64,000 nt of DNA from the NCBI GenBank assembly GCA_036583965.1, contig JAZBQD010000021.1, positions 19,940,771 to 20,004,770 on the forward strand, written 5' to 3'. This DNA is from Prunella strophiata. Taxonomy: Eukaryota > Chordata > Aves > Passeriformes > Prunellidae. A program made the translations under genes and the position numbers. The notes under the pieces were generated by a model. The model was given only the letters and a program-made list of their open reading frames with translations, did no database searches and had not been told where the DNA came from. Shown here in pieces: positions 10,101-22,100 of the stretch (position 1 is the first letter of the stretch; each line of letters starts with the position of its first letter).

Positions 10101-13100
10101 ACAGTGTGAGGGATGCTCAGAGATCTGTTCCCATTTTCCCTGGCATTTTCCCATGTTTTGCACTCTCATGGTGAGAGCCCTGAGGGTGCTGCCTCCAGGC
10201 TGGTGCTGATTGACAGCTGTCAGTCACTCCCTTGCTGCTCTGCCCTGCCTGGATCTGAGGACTGGTGGGGATTTGAGGCTTGCACCCCTCTCCTCCATCT
10301 GGGTACCCCCTCCCGGGGGGGTTCTCCCACCCCCACGGGCACGTGGGGCTGTGGCAGTGTCCCCCTGCCGTGGTCCCCTCCCCTTTCCGGACGGGATATC
10401 TCCCCTCTGCATCAGCCCCGGGGGCCCCTGCATTCCCCTTCCTCCCCTCCCCTGCTTCCTGCCCCTCCAGTGCCCTCCTCCTGCTGCCTGGGCACAGCCA
10501 GGGGTCCCAGCAGCCCCAGGAGAGGGGACAGGGCAGGGACAGGCTGTCCCTGGCACAGGGGTCCTGCCACCCTGGCAGCCCCGGGGCAGCCAGGAAGTTT
10601 TCCTCCTTCCCATCCTTCCTGAGTGCTTTCTGGTGCTTTCCCCAGTGTTTATTCCTGTCCCCAGGACACAGGTCACAGGTCCTGTGTGTTTCCTGGATGT
10701 CCTTTGTGAGGAGGACCCCTGGGAACAGGGGCTGCCTTGGGATGGCAGCACCCTGGGCAAGGGAACCCCTTGGGATGGGGTCCATGAGTGGGGACAGAGC
10801 AGGCACAGGGCACCCCTGGCACAGAGATCCTGGCAGCCCCAGCGAAGCCAGGAAGTTTTCCTGCTTCCCATCCTCCCTGAGCCTTTCCTGACCTTATTCC
10901 CAGTGTTTCCATCCACATCCCTGCAGGCACAGGTCCCAGTTATCCCCCTTGTCGTGAGGGATGGCACCCCTGGGGATGGCACCCCCTCAGGGATGGGGAC
11001 CCCCTCCCAGCCCCATCCCAGCGAGGCACAGCAACACCCCAAAGGCAAATGTCCCAGGAATGCTTATCAGCCCCTCCTGCAGGGGCAGGGCACCCCAGCT
11101 TCCGTGGGGTGATCCCGGGGAGCACGTGGCACGGCCGGTGCCACCCCTGCCGCCAGCGCCTGCCAGCTGTGCCCCACAGCTGGCGAGCAGGAGCGGGCTC
11201 TGGGGTGCAGCCCCTCCTGTGTGTGCAGCCCCCCCGGGCACGGGGTGGTGCCCACGGGGCAGGGCCTGGCTGCTCCATTATCCGGGGGCAGGGTTCAGCC
11301 CGATAAGGAGTCGCTCTTGGACCCGGGCAGCAAACAATCAATAAGTGGCAAGCGATGGGCAGCAGAGATAAAGGCAGAAATCCCCTCCTGGCTCCTGCCC
11401 CACTGCAACCTCCCCAGCACCCCAAACCAGGGGGCAGAGCCCAGCCCTGCCACAGCCATCCCCTCTGCATCTCAGAGCAAGCCCAGGCTGAGCCCAAGCA
11501 GGCTCAGCCCAGCAAGGCTCGATTTAAACCCTCCTCACTGCTTTGTCGTGCCCAAGGCTGCCCTGATTACTCGAGCACCCGGGACGGCAAAGCTGGGATA
11601 ATCTCCTTAGCCCCTTTGGAGAGATTTCCCTTTGTGAGCCGAGGTGAAGAGTGGAGATGCTGCGTGTTCACAGCTTAAGACTCTTCCCAATCGGCTCCCT
11701 CCATCTTATCGGAGCGGTGCCATCACATCATTGCAGTAGTTGAGTTGTCAGGATTTATTCCTTCCGCCGCGCGCTCGCCGCTTCTAAAAACGGCAGCTGG
11801 GGCCAGGACGGGGCTGCTGGGGGGGAACTGGGGGGAGCTGGGGGGAACCAGGGCTTCTCCAGCTCGGATTTCCCCAGGCAGGAGCGGGAGAGCCACGGGA
11901 GGTTGGGTACCCATTGATGGATCCTTCCCTCCCTCCATCCTTCCCTCCCTCCATCCTTCCCTCCCTCCATCCTTCCCTCCATCCATCCTTCCCTCCATCC
12001 ATCCCTCCATGGCACTGCCAGGCCAGCTCCTGCAGCCACCCACGTTTGCTGCTGGATGTTCCAGAGGTGCAGCCACATCTGGGCACCCACATTTGCTTTC
12101 CTTGCAGGAGGGAGGGGCAGAGGGTCCCCAGACAAATCCATCCATCCCACCCCATCCCATTCCAAGCTGCTCCTGCATGCCTCAACTGCATCCACAGGAC
12201 TTGAACCACATCCAGACCAACTGTTCAGCCCCTTAGCAGGAATCTGGAGGTCCGTCCATCCATCCATCCACCCATCCATCCCCATTTCCCAGTCTCTCCA
12301 TCACCAGGGCTGGATCTGGCGTGCCCCCCAGGCTGGCACAGGGCGCTGAATTTAATCGGAGCGGGGCGGCTGATCCCGGGATGTGATCCCATGACACACT
12401 GATAGCTGTATTTATCCTGACAGTATCCAGGCAGCTGCAAACACTGCAGGGACCTCTGGGCCTGGGTGCCCACTGAGGGGCAGAGCAGCTGGTCTGGATG
12501 TGGTTCAAGTCCTCTGGATGCAGCTGGGGCAAAGGGACGTGGGAACAGCTTGGCATGGGACAGGGTGGGATGAGTGGGTTTGTCTGGGGGCCTCTGTCCT
12601 TCCCTCCTGCTTGCTCCCACAAGGAAAGCAAATGGATGTGCCTGGATGTGGCTGCATCTCCAGAGCTTCCAGTGCTGCCCCTGGCAGTGCCATCCCTCTC
12701 CCTGGCTCTGGGAATGCTGTGGTCACTGTGCCCCTGGGCTCTGGCTGGTCATCTTGTCATGGTTCCTGAAAACTTCACTTTCCTATCAACCCAGGACAGT
12801 CTCCATCACACCCCGTGCTGGAGGAAGGCTCAGTGATGCCTCCCTGGAATTGTGCATCCCCAAAGGCTTCCCCACTCCCCTGTGCCCACCCTGGACCCTC
12901 GGGATGGGCAGGAATGCAAGTGCCAGCCGTGCCTGCTTGGCCATGGGGTGGTGACAGGATTAATCTTTGCTCCTGGCACAGCTCAGCTGATTCCTTTGGA
13001 ATCTCTGGATGGGAAGATAAGCTGGGAGAAGCCCCATGTTCTGTGTCACACCTGGCTCTCTGGGGGCTTCTCCTTCCTTCCTCCCTTCCTCCTTCCCTTC

Positions 13101-16100
13101 CTTCCTCCCTCCCTGCTGCTTTTCTCTGTGCCCCAGAGCAAACAGGCCTGTCCCTGCCCAATTTGGTTAATGAGCTGGGAGATAAGCCCTGCTCCCTGAT
13201 AACGAGGGACCGATGGCCAGGTGAGATACCTGGGGGGTGTTCACCTGCCAGGGGATCCCAGAGGGAGCTGCAGCTCAGGGACTTTGCTCCAGGACACCCC
13301 AGGGGCTGGCAGCAGGGGATGTGGGATGTGGTGGGGTTTCTCCCTGCAGCCTGGTGGTCCCCACGTGGGGACACAGCTTGCTGCCTTTGGGCTTTGTTCC
13401 CAATGTGGAACACACAGCATCTCCCAGGCCTCCCCATCATTTTCCCTGTTCCCACTCAGCAGTGCTGTGTGTGTTCAGCTGGAAAAAAAAATCATCTTTT
13501 CCTTCCTTTTTTCCCCTCTCTGCATTCACAAGGGTGCAGCACAGGGGCTCTGGCAGCATCCCCTGCTGGCCCAGGGGCACTGATCCTGCTGGAGGAGCTC
13601 TCAGCACCACAGAGCAGGGGTTCAGCACCATCCCTGGCCTTCCAGCACCCCGTTTTTGGGTGGGTGGAGCCCGCGGGGCGCTGGCGGGAAGGGCAGCACT
13701 ATTTTTGTCCCCCTGTCTGGAACGGTTTTCTCTTTATCAGCGCCTGCGTGTTTTCTCTGCTGGGGATTGATACACACAAGATGAAGTGCTCTGACATGGG
13801 AAGTGTCAGGCGAATGCTCTTATCTCGGAGACATGGTCTCCTGACCCAAACGCTGCTGATTACCACTGAGACGGGCAAGGGGGGCACCGCGGGGGGACGT
13901 GGCCGTTGGGCTCCGCTCCCCAAAAGCAGCCGGGATCTCGGGGGTGGCAGTGCCAGAGAGGGCAGCCGGCTCTGCCGGGGCTCTGCTGGGTGTGTAGGGG
14001 CGGAGGGGAGGGTGGGATGCTCAGCTCGGGGATGCTGAGGCTGGGCGGAGTCCAGCAGCCCGGCAGCACTTTGGGAATCGGATGGGAGGTGCTGGAAATG
14101 TGGAATAATGTGAGGGTCTGACTGCCCTGCTCAGCCTCCAGGCTGCTCTGGTGGTCACTGTGCCCCCTGCCTGCCCCTGGGACCATTCCTCAGGCTCAGT
14201 TTGTGCCAGGGAATAAATCCCAACAGCTCCTCAAAGGCCTCATCCCTCCTCCTCCTCCTCCTCCCTGTGCTGAGGTGGAGCTGGTGAGGAAAGGGGCAGG
14301 GGGATGCCAGGGATGTGGGGGATGTAGGGTGGGAGGATGCCAGGGCTGCAGGGCAGGCTCAGCCCGTGCCATGCTCATTCCCCAAACCCCTTTGCAGGGA
14401 TGAGATCCCAGCTCTGTTTGTAACTGGGATCTCCATGGCCAGGGTGGCTTTGGGGCCAGGGGCTCCCAGGCTGTGGGAGTGGGCAGGGCAGGGAGCTGAG
14501 GCAGAGCCCATCACCAGCAGCTCTGGGGCTGTGGCACAGGGCTGGAGGGTGCCAGGGACCAGCCTGGTGACCCCAAACTCCTCGGGGAGCCCGGGCACCT
14601 CCCCAGCCCTGCCGAGGTGGCACCGGCTGCTCCCCGGGATGTGCTCCGGGGTGGGCAGAGGGGTCCCGTGGTGCCAGTGGCACCCGGGCCATGGCAGGTG
14701 ACACCACCCAGCTCCCCCAGTCGCTCACCTCAGCTCACCCCAGCGCCGGGAGGATCCAGATGTCAGCCCTGCTAATAAACACATCAGATTTCAATCTCCG
14801 CAGCCAGGGGATCGCTTTATCCTCCCCGCGCTCCCGGCTCCAAAGGCAATTTTGCCTTCAGCCGGCGCTGCCTCCTCCCTGCCCGGGGCTCCCGGGACCG
14901 GCTGCGTCCCCCCGGGGCTTGAGGGGCTCTTGTCCCGTAGTGCCTGGCTGGGGGATGACCCCCAGCATCCCCGGGCTGGGTTCTGCTCGCTGTCCCCGGG
15001 GAGCAGCTCGGTTTTGGGGTGTTGGATTCGGGGTGTTGCATTCGGGGTGTTGCATTCGGGGTGTTGGGTTCGGGGTGTTGGATTCGGGGTGTTGGATTCG
15101 GGGTGTTGGATTCGGGGTGTTGGATTCGGGGTGTTGGATTCGGGGTGTTGCATTCGGGGTGTTGCATTCGGGGTGTTGCATTCGGGGTGTTGCATTCGGG
15201 GTGTTGCATTCGGGGTGTTGCATTCGGGGTGTTGCATTCGGGGTGTTGCATTCGGGGTGTTGCATTCGGGGTGTTGCATTCGGGGTGTTGCATTCGGGGT
15301 GTTGCATTCGGGGTGTTGCATTCGGGGTGTTGCATTCGGGGTGTTGCATTCGGGGTGTTGCATTCGGGGTGTTGGGTTCGGGGTGTTGGATTCGGGGTTT
15401 TGGATTCGGGGTGTTGCATTCGGGGTGTTGGGTTCGGGGTGTTGGGTTCGGGGTGTTGGATTCGGGGTGTTGCATTCGGGGTGTTGCATTCGGGGTGTTG
15501 CATTCGGGGTGTTGCATTCGGGGTGTTGCATTCGGGGTGTTGCATTCGGGGTGTTGGGTTCGGGGTGTTGGATTCGGGGTTTTGGATTCGGGGTGTTGGA
15601 TTCGGGGTGTTGCATTCGGGGTGTTGGGTTCGGGGTGTTGGATTCGGGGTGTTGGATTCGGGGTGTTGCATTCGGGGTGTTGCATTCGGGGTGTTGCATT
15701 CGGGGTGTTGCATTCGGGGTGTTGCATTCGGGGTGTTGCATTCGGGGTGTTGGATTCGGGGTGTTGCATTCGGGGTGTTGCATTCGGGGTGTTGCATTCG
15801 GGGTGTTGCATTCGGGGTGTTGCATTCGGGGTGTTGCATTCGGGGTGTTGCATTCGGGGTGTTGCATTCGGGGTGTTGCATTCGGGGTGTTGCATTCGGG
15901 GTGTTGCATTCGGGGTGTTGCATTCGGGGTGTTGCATTCGGGGTGTTGCATTCGGGGTGTTGCATTCGGGGTGTTGCATTCGGGGTGTTGCATTCGGGGT
16001 GTTGCATTCGGGGTGTTGCATTCGGGGTGTTGCATTCGGGGTGTTGCATTCGGGGTGTTGCATTCGGGGTGTTGCATTCGGGGTGTTGCATTCGGGGTGT

Positions 16101-19100
16101 TGCATTCGGGGTGTTGCATTCGGGGTGTTGCATTCGGGGTGTTGGATTCGGGGTTTTGGATTCGGGGTGTTGCATTCGGGGTGTTGCATTCGGGGTGTTG
16201 CATTCGGGGTGTTGCATTCGGGGTGTTGCATTCGGGGTGTTGCATTCGGGGTGTTGCATTCGGGGTGTTGCATTCGGGGTGTTGCATTCGGGGTGTTGCA
16301 TTCGGGGTGTTGCATTCGGGGTGTTGGGTTCGGGGTGTTGGATTCGGGGTGTTGCATTCGGGGTGTTGGGTTCGGGGTGTTGGATTCGGGGTGTTGCATT
16401 CGGGGTGTTGCATTCGGGGTGTTGCATTCGGGGTGTTGCATTCGGGGTGTTGCATTCGGGGTGTTGCATTCGGGGTGTTGCATTCGGGGTGTTGGGTTCG
16501 GGGTGTTGGATTCGGGGTGTTGCATTCGGGGTGTTGCATTCGGGGTGTTGCATTCGGGGTGTTGCATTCGGGGTGTTGCATTCGGGGTGTTGCATTCGGG
16601 GTGTTGCATTCGGGGTGTTGCATTCGGGGTGTTGCATTCGGGGTGTTGCATTCGGGGTGTTGCATTCGGGGTGTTGCATTCGGGGTGTTGCATTCGGGGT
16701 GTTGCATTCGGGGTGTTGCATTCGGGGTGTTGCATTCGGGGTGTTGGGTTCGGGGTGTTGGGTTCGGGGTGTTGGATTCGGGGTGTTGGATTCGGGGTGT
16801 TGGATTCGGGGTGTTGGATTCGGGGTTTTGGATTCGGGGTGTTGCATTCGGGGTGTTGGATTCGGGGTGTTGGATTCGGGGTGTTGGATTCGGGGTGTTG
16901 CATTCGGGGTGTTGCATTCGGGGTGTTGCATTCGGGGTGTTGCATTCGGGGTGTTGCATTCGGGGTGTTGGGTTCGGGGTGTTGGATTCGGGGTTCTGGA
17001 TTCGGGGTTTTGGATTCGGGGTGTTGGATTCGGGGTGTTGGATTCGGGGTGTTGGATTCGGGGTGTTGGATTCGGGGTGTTGGATTCGGGGTTTTGGATT
17101 CGGGGTGTTGGGTTCGGGGTGTTGGATTCGGGGTTTTGGATTCGGGGTTTTGGATTCGGGGTGTTGGATTCGGGGTGTTGCATTCGGGGTGTTGGGTTCG
17201 GGGTGTTGGGTTCGGGGTGTTGCATTCGGGGTGTTGCATTCGGGGTGTTGGATTCGGGGTTTTGGATTCGGGGTGTTGGGTTCGGGGTGTTGGATTCGGG
17301 GTTTTGGATTCGGGGTGTTGGATTCGGGGTGTTGGGTTCGGGGTGTTGGATTCGGGGTGTTGGATTCGGGGTTTTGGATTCGGGGTTTTGGATTCGGGGT
17401 GTTGGATTCGGGGTGTTGCATTCGGGGTGTTGGGTTCGGGGTGTTGGATTCGGGGTTTTGGATTCGGGGTGTTGGATTCGGGGTGTTGGGTTCGGGGTGT
17501 TGGATTCGGGGTGTTGGATTCGGGGTGTTGGATTCGGGGTTTTGGATTCGGGGTTTTGGATTCGGGGTTCTGGATTCGGGGTGTTGGATTCGGGATTTTG
17601 GATTCGGGGTTTTGGATTCGGGGTTTTGGGTTCGGGGTGTTGGGTTCGGGGTGTTGGGTTCGGGGTTTTGGGGCTCCTGCTCTGATGCTGTGCGTGTCTC
17701 CCCGCAGCCGAGCTGCAGCTGGAGGTGCAGGACGGGCACAGACGGGTGCGGAGCCGCCGGAGCCTCCCCGAGGGCTTCTCCTGGGGCCCCTTCCCGGGCA
17801 GCATCCACAGCGAGCCGGCATCACCCGGGCACGGCGACACGGTAAGGAGTGCCCCGAGGGCACGGCAAGCCCTGCCGGGAGGAATTCTTTGGGAAGAGAA
17901 ATCCCTGCCTGAGCTCCTCAGCCCCGGGAATCTCCTGGTTTGGGGTTTCCCTGCCAGCCACAGGCAGGGGACAGGAGGTTGCCATCCCCTCTGCACAGGC
18001 TGCTTGGGGGCACCTGTCTCCTCACAGAGGGGATGGGATCTGCCTTTCCCAGCCCAGATTTGCTCCCTGGGGACTCTGGTGGTGCCTGGAAAGCAGCAGC
18101 AGCCGTGGGGAAGGGGCTGGAGAGGAGCACTGAGGGGACACCAAGGGCTGGTGGCTGTTGGTGGCCGTTGGTGCCATCACCAGGGGAGCAGCAGAGGAGG
18201 GAGGTGGCTCGAGTGTGACTCCGGGTGTTTCCAGGCTCTGGATCCTCCATCCCAGCCACATCCTCCCCCCCACACCCCCCCTGAGCTGCACACAGGCAGC
18301 TCCAGCCCAGGATCCTCAAGCCCTGGCTCCATCCCCACCTCTTCCTCCTCCTCCTCCTCTCTCCTTTGCTCTTTTTTTTCTTTTCTTTTTTTTTTTTTTA
18401 AGCTCAGGCCCGTTTATCTTTGCTGAATTAAATCCTTGATTAACCCTTATCTGCCCAGTTTGGCTCCCTATCTCCCGGTTGGCGCCGTGTGTCCAGACAC
18501 CCGGTACAGGATGATTGATTTCCCCAAGATATGCTCAGCTTTTTTCTGATACTTCATTTATTGTCTAAATATTTTTGCTCCCATTTCAGCAGCTCCCTTA
18601 TCGAGCCCAGCTGATGATTCCCAGCCCTGCTCTCCTCTGCCACTCTCCTCCCTCCCTATCTCTGCTCAGGGAAGGGAGGAAGGAATTGCAGCCCCATCCC
18701 TGATAGGGGCTGTCACCCTCAGGTCCCTTCCTCTTTGTTGCTGGCGGCTGTGGGGGGGTGTGCAGGGGGTCTCCCCCAAATCCTGCCTGGTTCTGCTCTT
18801 CATCCCCATGGGGGAGATGGTCTGGGGTGTTGGTGGGAGCTGGGAGCACTGGGTGGGTTTAATGTTCTGTGGTGTGGAGCACTGAGTGTCCCCATCTGCT
18901 GAGGGAGAAGGAGGAAGAACAGGAGGGAAAAAGGAGGAAGAGCAGGAGGGAAAAGGAGGAAGAGCAGGAGGGAGGAGGAGACAGGAGGGAAGAAGGAGGA
19001 AGAACAAGGAGGGAGAAGAAGAAAAAACAGGAGGGAGAAGGAGGAAGAACAGGAGGGAAAAGGAAAAAAAAAACAGGAGGGAGAAGGAGGAAGAGCAGGA

Positions 19101-22100
19101 GGGAGAAGGAGAAAAAACAGGAGGGAGAAGGAGGAAGAGCAGGAGGGAGAAGGAGGAAGAGCAGGAGGGAGAAGGAGGAAGAACAGGAGGGAAAAGGAGG
19201 AAGAGCAGGAGGGAGAAGGAGAAAAAACAGGAGGGAGAAGGAGGAAGAGCAGGAGGGAGAAGGAGAAAAAACAGGAGGGAGGAGGAGGAAGAACAGGAAG
19301 GAAAAGAGGAGGAGGAGAAGGAGGAGGAGGAAGATGCCTACTCGCCCCCACTTAATCCCACAGAGTCCCCCCAAAAGATCCTTGCTGGGGAGGGTGTGGA
19401 AACCCTCAGGCAGACAGCCGAGGGGTGCCAGGGGAAGGAGGAGCCCCTGTGGGAGCGTGTCCCGGGTCCCTGGTGCCCGTGTGCCCCCGCACGGGGCAGG
19501 ATGCGCCGTCCCGGCGGATGCGGGGCAGGTCGGGTTTCCGATGGTTATCGGCGCTCCGCAGCGAGACAGCGACCTCTTTGTTCCAGCGAGAACAAGGAAG
19601 GGCTTCAGCCGGCCTGGGGCCGCCGCGGGGAGCCGGGGTGGGCACCCCGGGGTGCTGCAGGGTCCCGGGCACCCCCTCCATCCAGGGGTACCCGCAGGTG
19701 CCGGGAGCAGAATTCCAAAGGGATCCTCCTCTCCCCGAGGGTGCTCTGCCCGTGTGGCACCAGCAGTGCCCGTCCCTGTGGCCCGTGCTGGGGGTCCCAA
19801 AGCCCCCAACCCCATTTTCTGTGTCCGGAGGGGTGGGGGGCATCCCCCACCACCATGAGAGGTGCACACGTCTGTGCCAGTGTCACACACATGTGTCACA
19901 CCCATGTGCCAGTGTGTCACACACATGTGCCAGTGTCACACCCATGTGCCAGTGTGTCACATACATGTGCCAGTGTCACACCCATGTGTCACACACATGT
20001 GCCAGTGTCACACCCATGTGTCACACCCGTGTGCCAGTGTGTCACACACATGTGCCAGTGTCACACACTTGTGCCAGTGTGTCACATACATGTGCCAGTG
20101 TCACACACATGTGTCACACCCGTGTGCCAGTGTGTCACACACATGTGCCAGTGTCACACCCATGTGTCACACACATGTGCCAGTGTCACACCCATGTGTC
20201 ACACGCATGTGCCAGTGTCACACACATGTGTTGGGGGTTTTATCACACTGCCAGCACTCGGCTCCTGGCAGTGATAAGGCCCCAACTGGCTGTGACTGTC
20301 AGGCTGAGTTGGAGGGGTTGGAAATATTGGGATGGATAATTAGATTTCATATCGTTACTGCAGCAGCCATCGGAGGATCAGGGAGATTAATTTCCCCCCC
20401 CCCTTGTGCTCATTAATATTCATTAGAATGCAGGGAGGCTGAGCTGGGCATGGGCTGAGCAGGGAGTGCTGTGACCCCCTGGCAGCCCCTCAGTGTGACC
20501 CCTGCCCATTTTGGGGAGCATGTCACCCCCCCTGGCAGCCCCTCAGTGTGACCCCTGCCCATTTTGGAGGGCATGTGACCCCCTGGCAGCCCCTCAGTGT
20601 GACCCCTGCCTGTTTTGGGGAGCATGTCACCCCCCTGGCAGCCCCTCAGTGTGACCCCTGCCTGTTTTGGGGAGTGCTGTGACCCCCTGGCAGCCCCTCA
20701 GTGTGACCCCGGTGCTGACCCCTGTCCCTGCCCCACAGAGCCCCCCTGTGACACTGGTGCTGGGGGACGAGAGCTGCTGGCTGTCCCTCCTGCCCCTCGT
20801 GCCCGGAGAGCCCGATGCCAACGCTGTCATCTACAGGAAGGGTTGGTACTGGGGGCAGTGGGGGTGGGAGGGGTCCCCATCCGTGTCCCCTGTCCCAGTG
20901 TCTGGTGTCCCTGTCCCACTGCTGGTGTCCCTGGGCTTGTCCCTGTCCCAGCTTCCCTGGGTGGCTGCAGCCAGTGGGGCTGGGGAGGGATGGGGACAAG
21001 GATGGGCACAGGAATGGGAGCAGGGATGGTTGTAAAGATGGGCACAAAGGTTCAGGGATGGGCACAAGGATTGGCAGAAAGGTGAGTGCAGAGATGGGTG
21101 CAAGGATGCATGGATGGACATGAGGATGGGCACCAGAATGGATGCAGGGTTGGGCACAGGAATGGGTGCAGGGATGGGAGCAAAGATGGGGACAGGGATG
21201 GGGACAGGGCTGGATGCAGGGGTGGGCACAGAGATGGGCACAGGGATGGTTGTAAAGATGGGCACAAAGGTTTAGGGGTGGGCACAAAGATTGGCAGAAG
21301 GGTGAGTGCAGAGATGGGTGTAAGGATGCATGGATGCAGGGATGGGCATGAGGATGGGCACAGGAATAGGCACAGGGATGGATGCAGGGATGGGCACAGG
21401 GATGTGCGCAGGGATGGATGCAGAGATCCCACAGGGATGTCGCAGGGCTGGGCACTGGGATACGTGCAGAGATGGGCACAAGCCGGAGCGGCGGCTCCGG
21501 GCGGGCTCTGCGGGGCTCAGCACGGGCAGACACCGCCATCTCCAGGCCACGGCCGGGAGGCAGCAGCGGCCGCTGCCGGCACCGCGGGGCCAGGGCGGGA
21601 CAGAGGGGCCGGGCCAGGCGGGCAGGACGGGGTCGGCGGCAGGACGGGGTCCGGCGGTCCCCGCTCACCGCTGTCCCCTCTCCAGACGAAGCCCTGTGGT
21701 GCCGCACGACGCGCGCGCTGCGGGAGGACGAGCCCCTGAGCGCCTTCGTGGTGGCAGAGCCACCAGCTGTCCCCAACCACGGCGTGAAAGCGGAGCCCGG
21801 AGAGTCCCCGTACCCGGCGGCGCTGCACTCCGACATCCAGCTGCTGCCACAGCAGGCTGGCATGGCCGCCATCCTGGCCACCGCCGTGGTCAACAGTGAG
21901 TGTGGGGACAGGCAGGGAGGGACAGGCAGAGAGGCACAGGCAGGGAGGGACACATGGGGAGGGACACACGGGGAGGGACAGGCAGAGAAGGACACGCAGG
22001 GAGGGACATGTGGAGAGGGACACACAGAGAGGGACACATGGGGAGGGACACATGGGGAGAGACACAGGGAGGGACACACAGAGAGGGACATGCAGGGAAG

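Larger units (their letters stand above)
6235..17707 (+). other. ZFPM1 intron 3 (~11.5 kb)
   Basis: The largest intron in view. It holds a CR1 fragment, two islands of a 38-bp repeat, several GATA-rich non-repetitive blocks, a large inverted repeat and the 14-bp array. Stretches not listed separately (about 8200-9700 and 12850-15000) show only unique GC-rich sequence with pyrimidine tracts and no recognisable exon. Confidence 0.8.

Noticed and set aside
14691..17996. Six overlapping ORFs of ~890-1070 codons with 14-residue repeats ([14 protein letters not shown] / [14 protein letters not shown])
   Set aside because: All arise from the 14-bp array: 14 is not divisible by three, so each frame reads every phase of the unit, and no phase contains a stop. 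Open on both strands, variants not codon-biased, and the array is flanked by the ZFPM1 exon 4 acceptor.
18859..20339. Glu/Lys/Arg-rich and Cys-His-Thr-rich ORFs (up to 462 codons) in ZFPM1 intron 4
   Set aside because: They follow the homopurine and CACACCCATG arrays. The Cys/His spacing is that of the repeat, not of a zinc finger, and the ORFs run across unrelated repeats.
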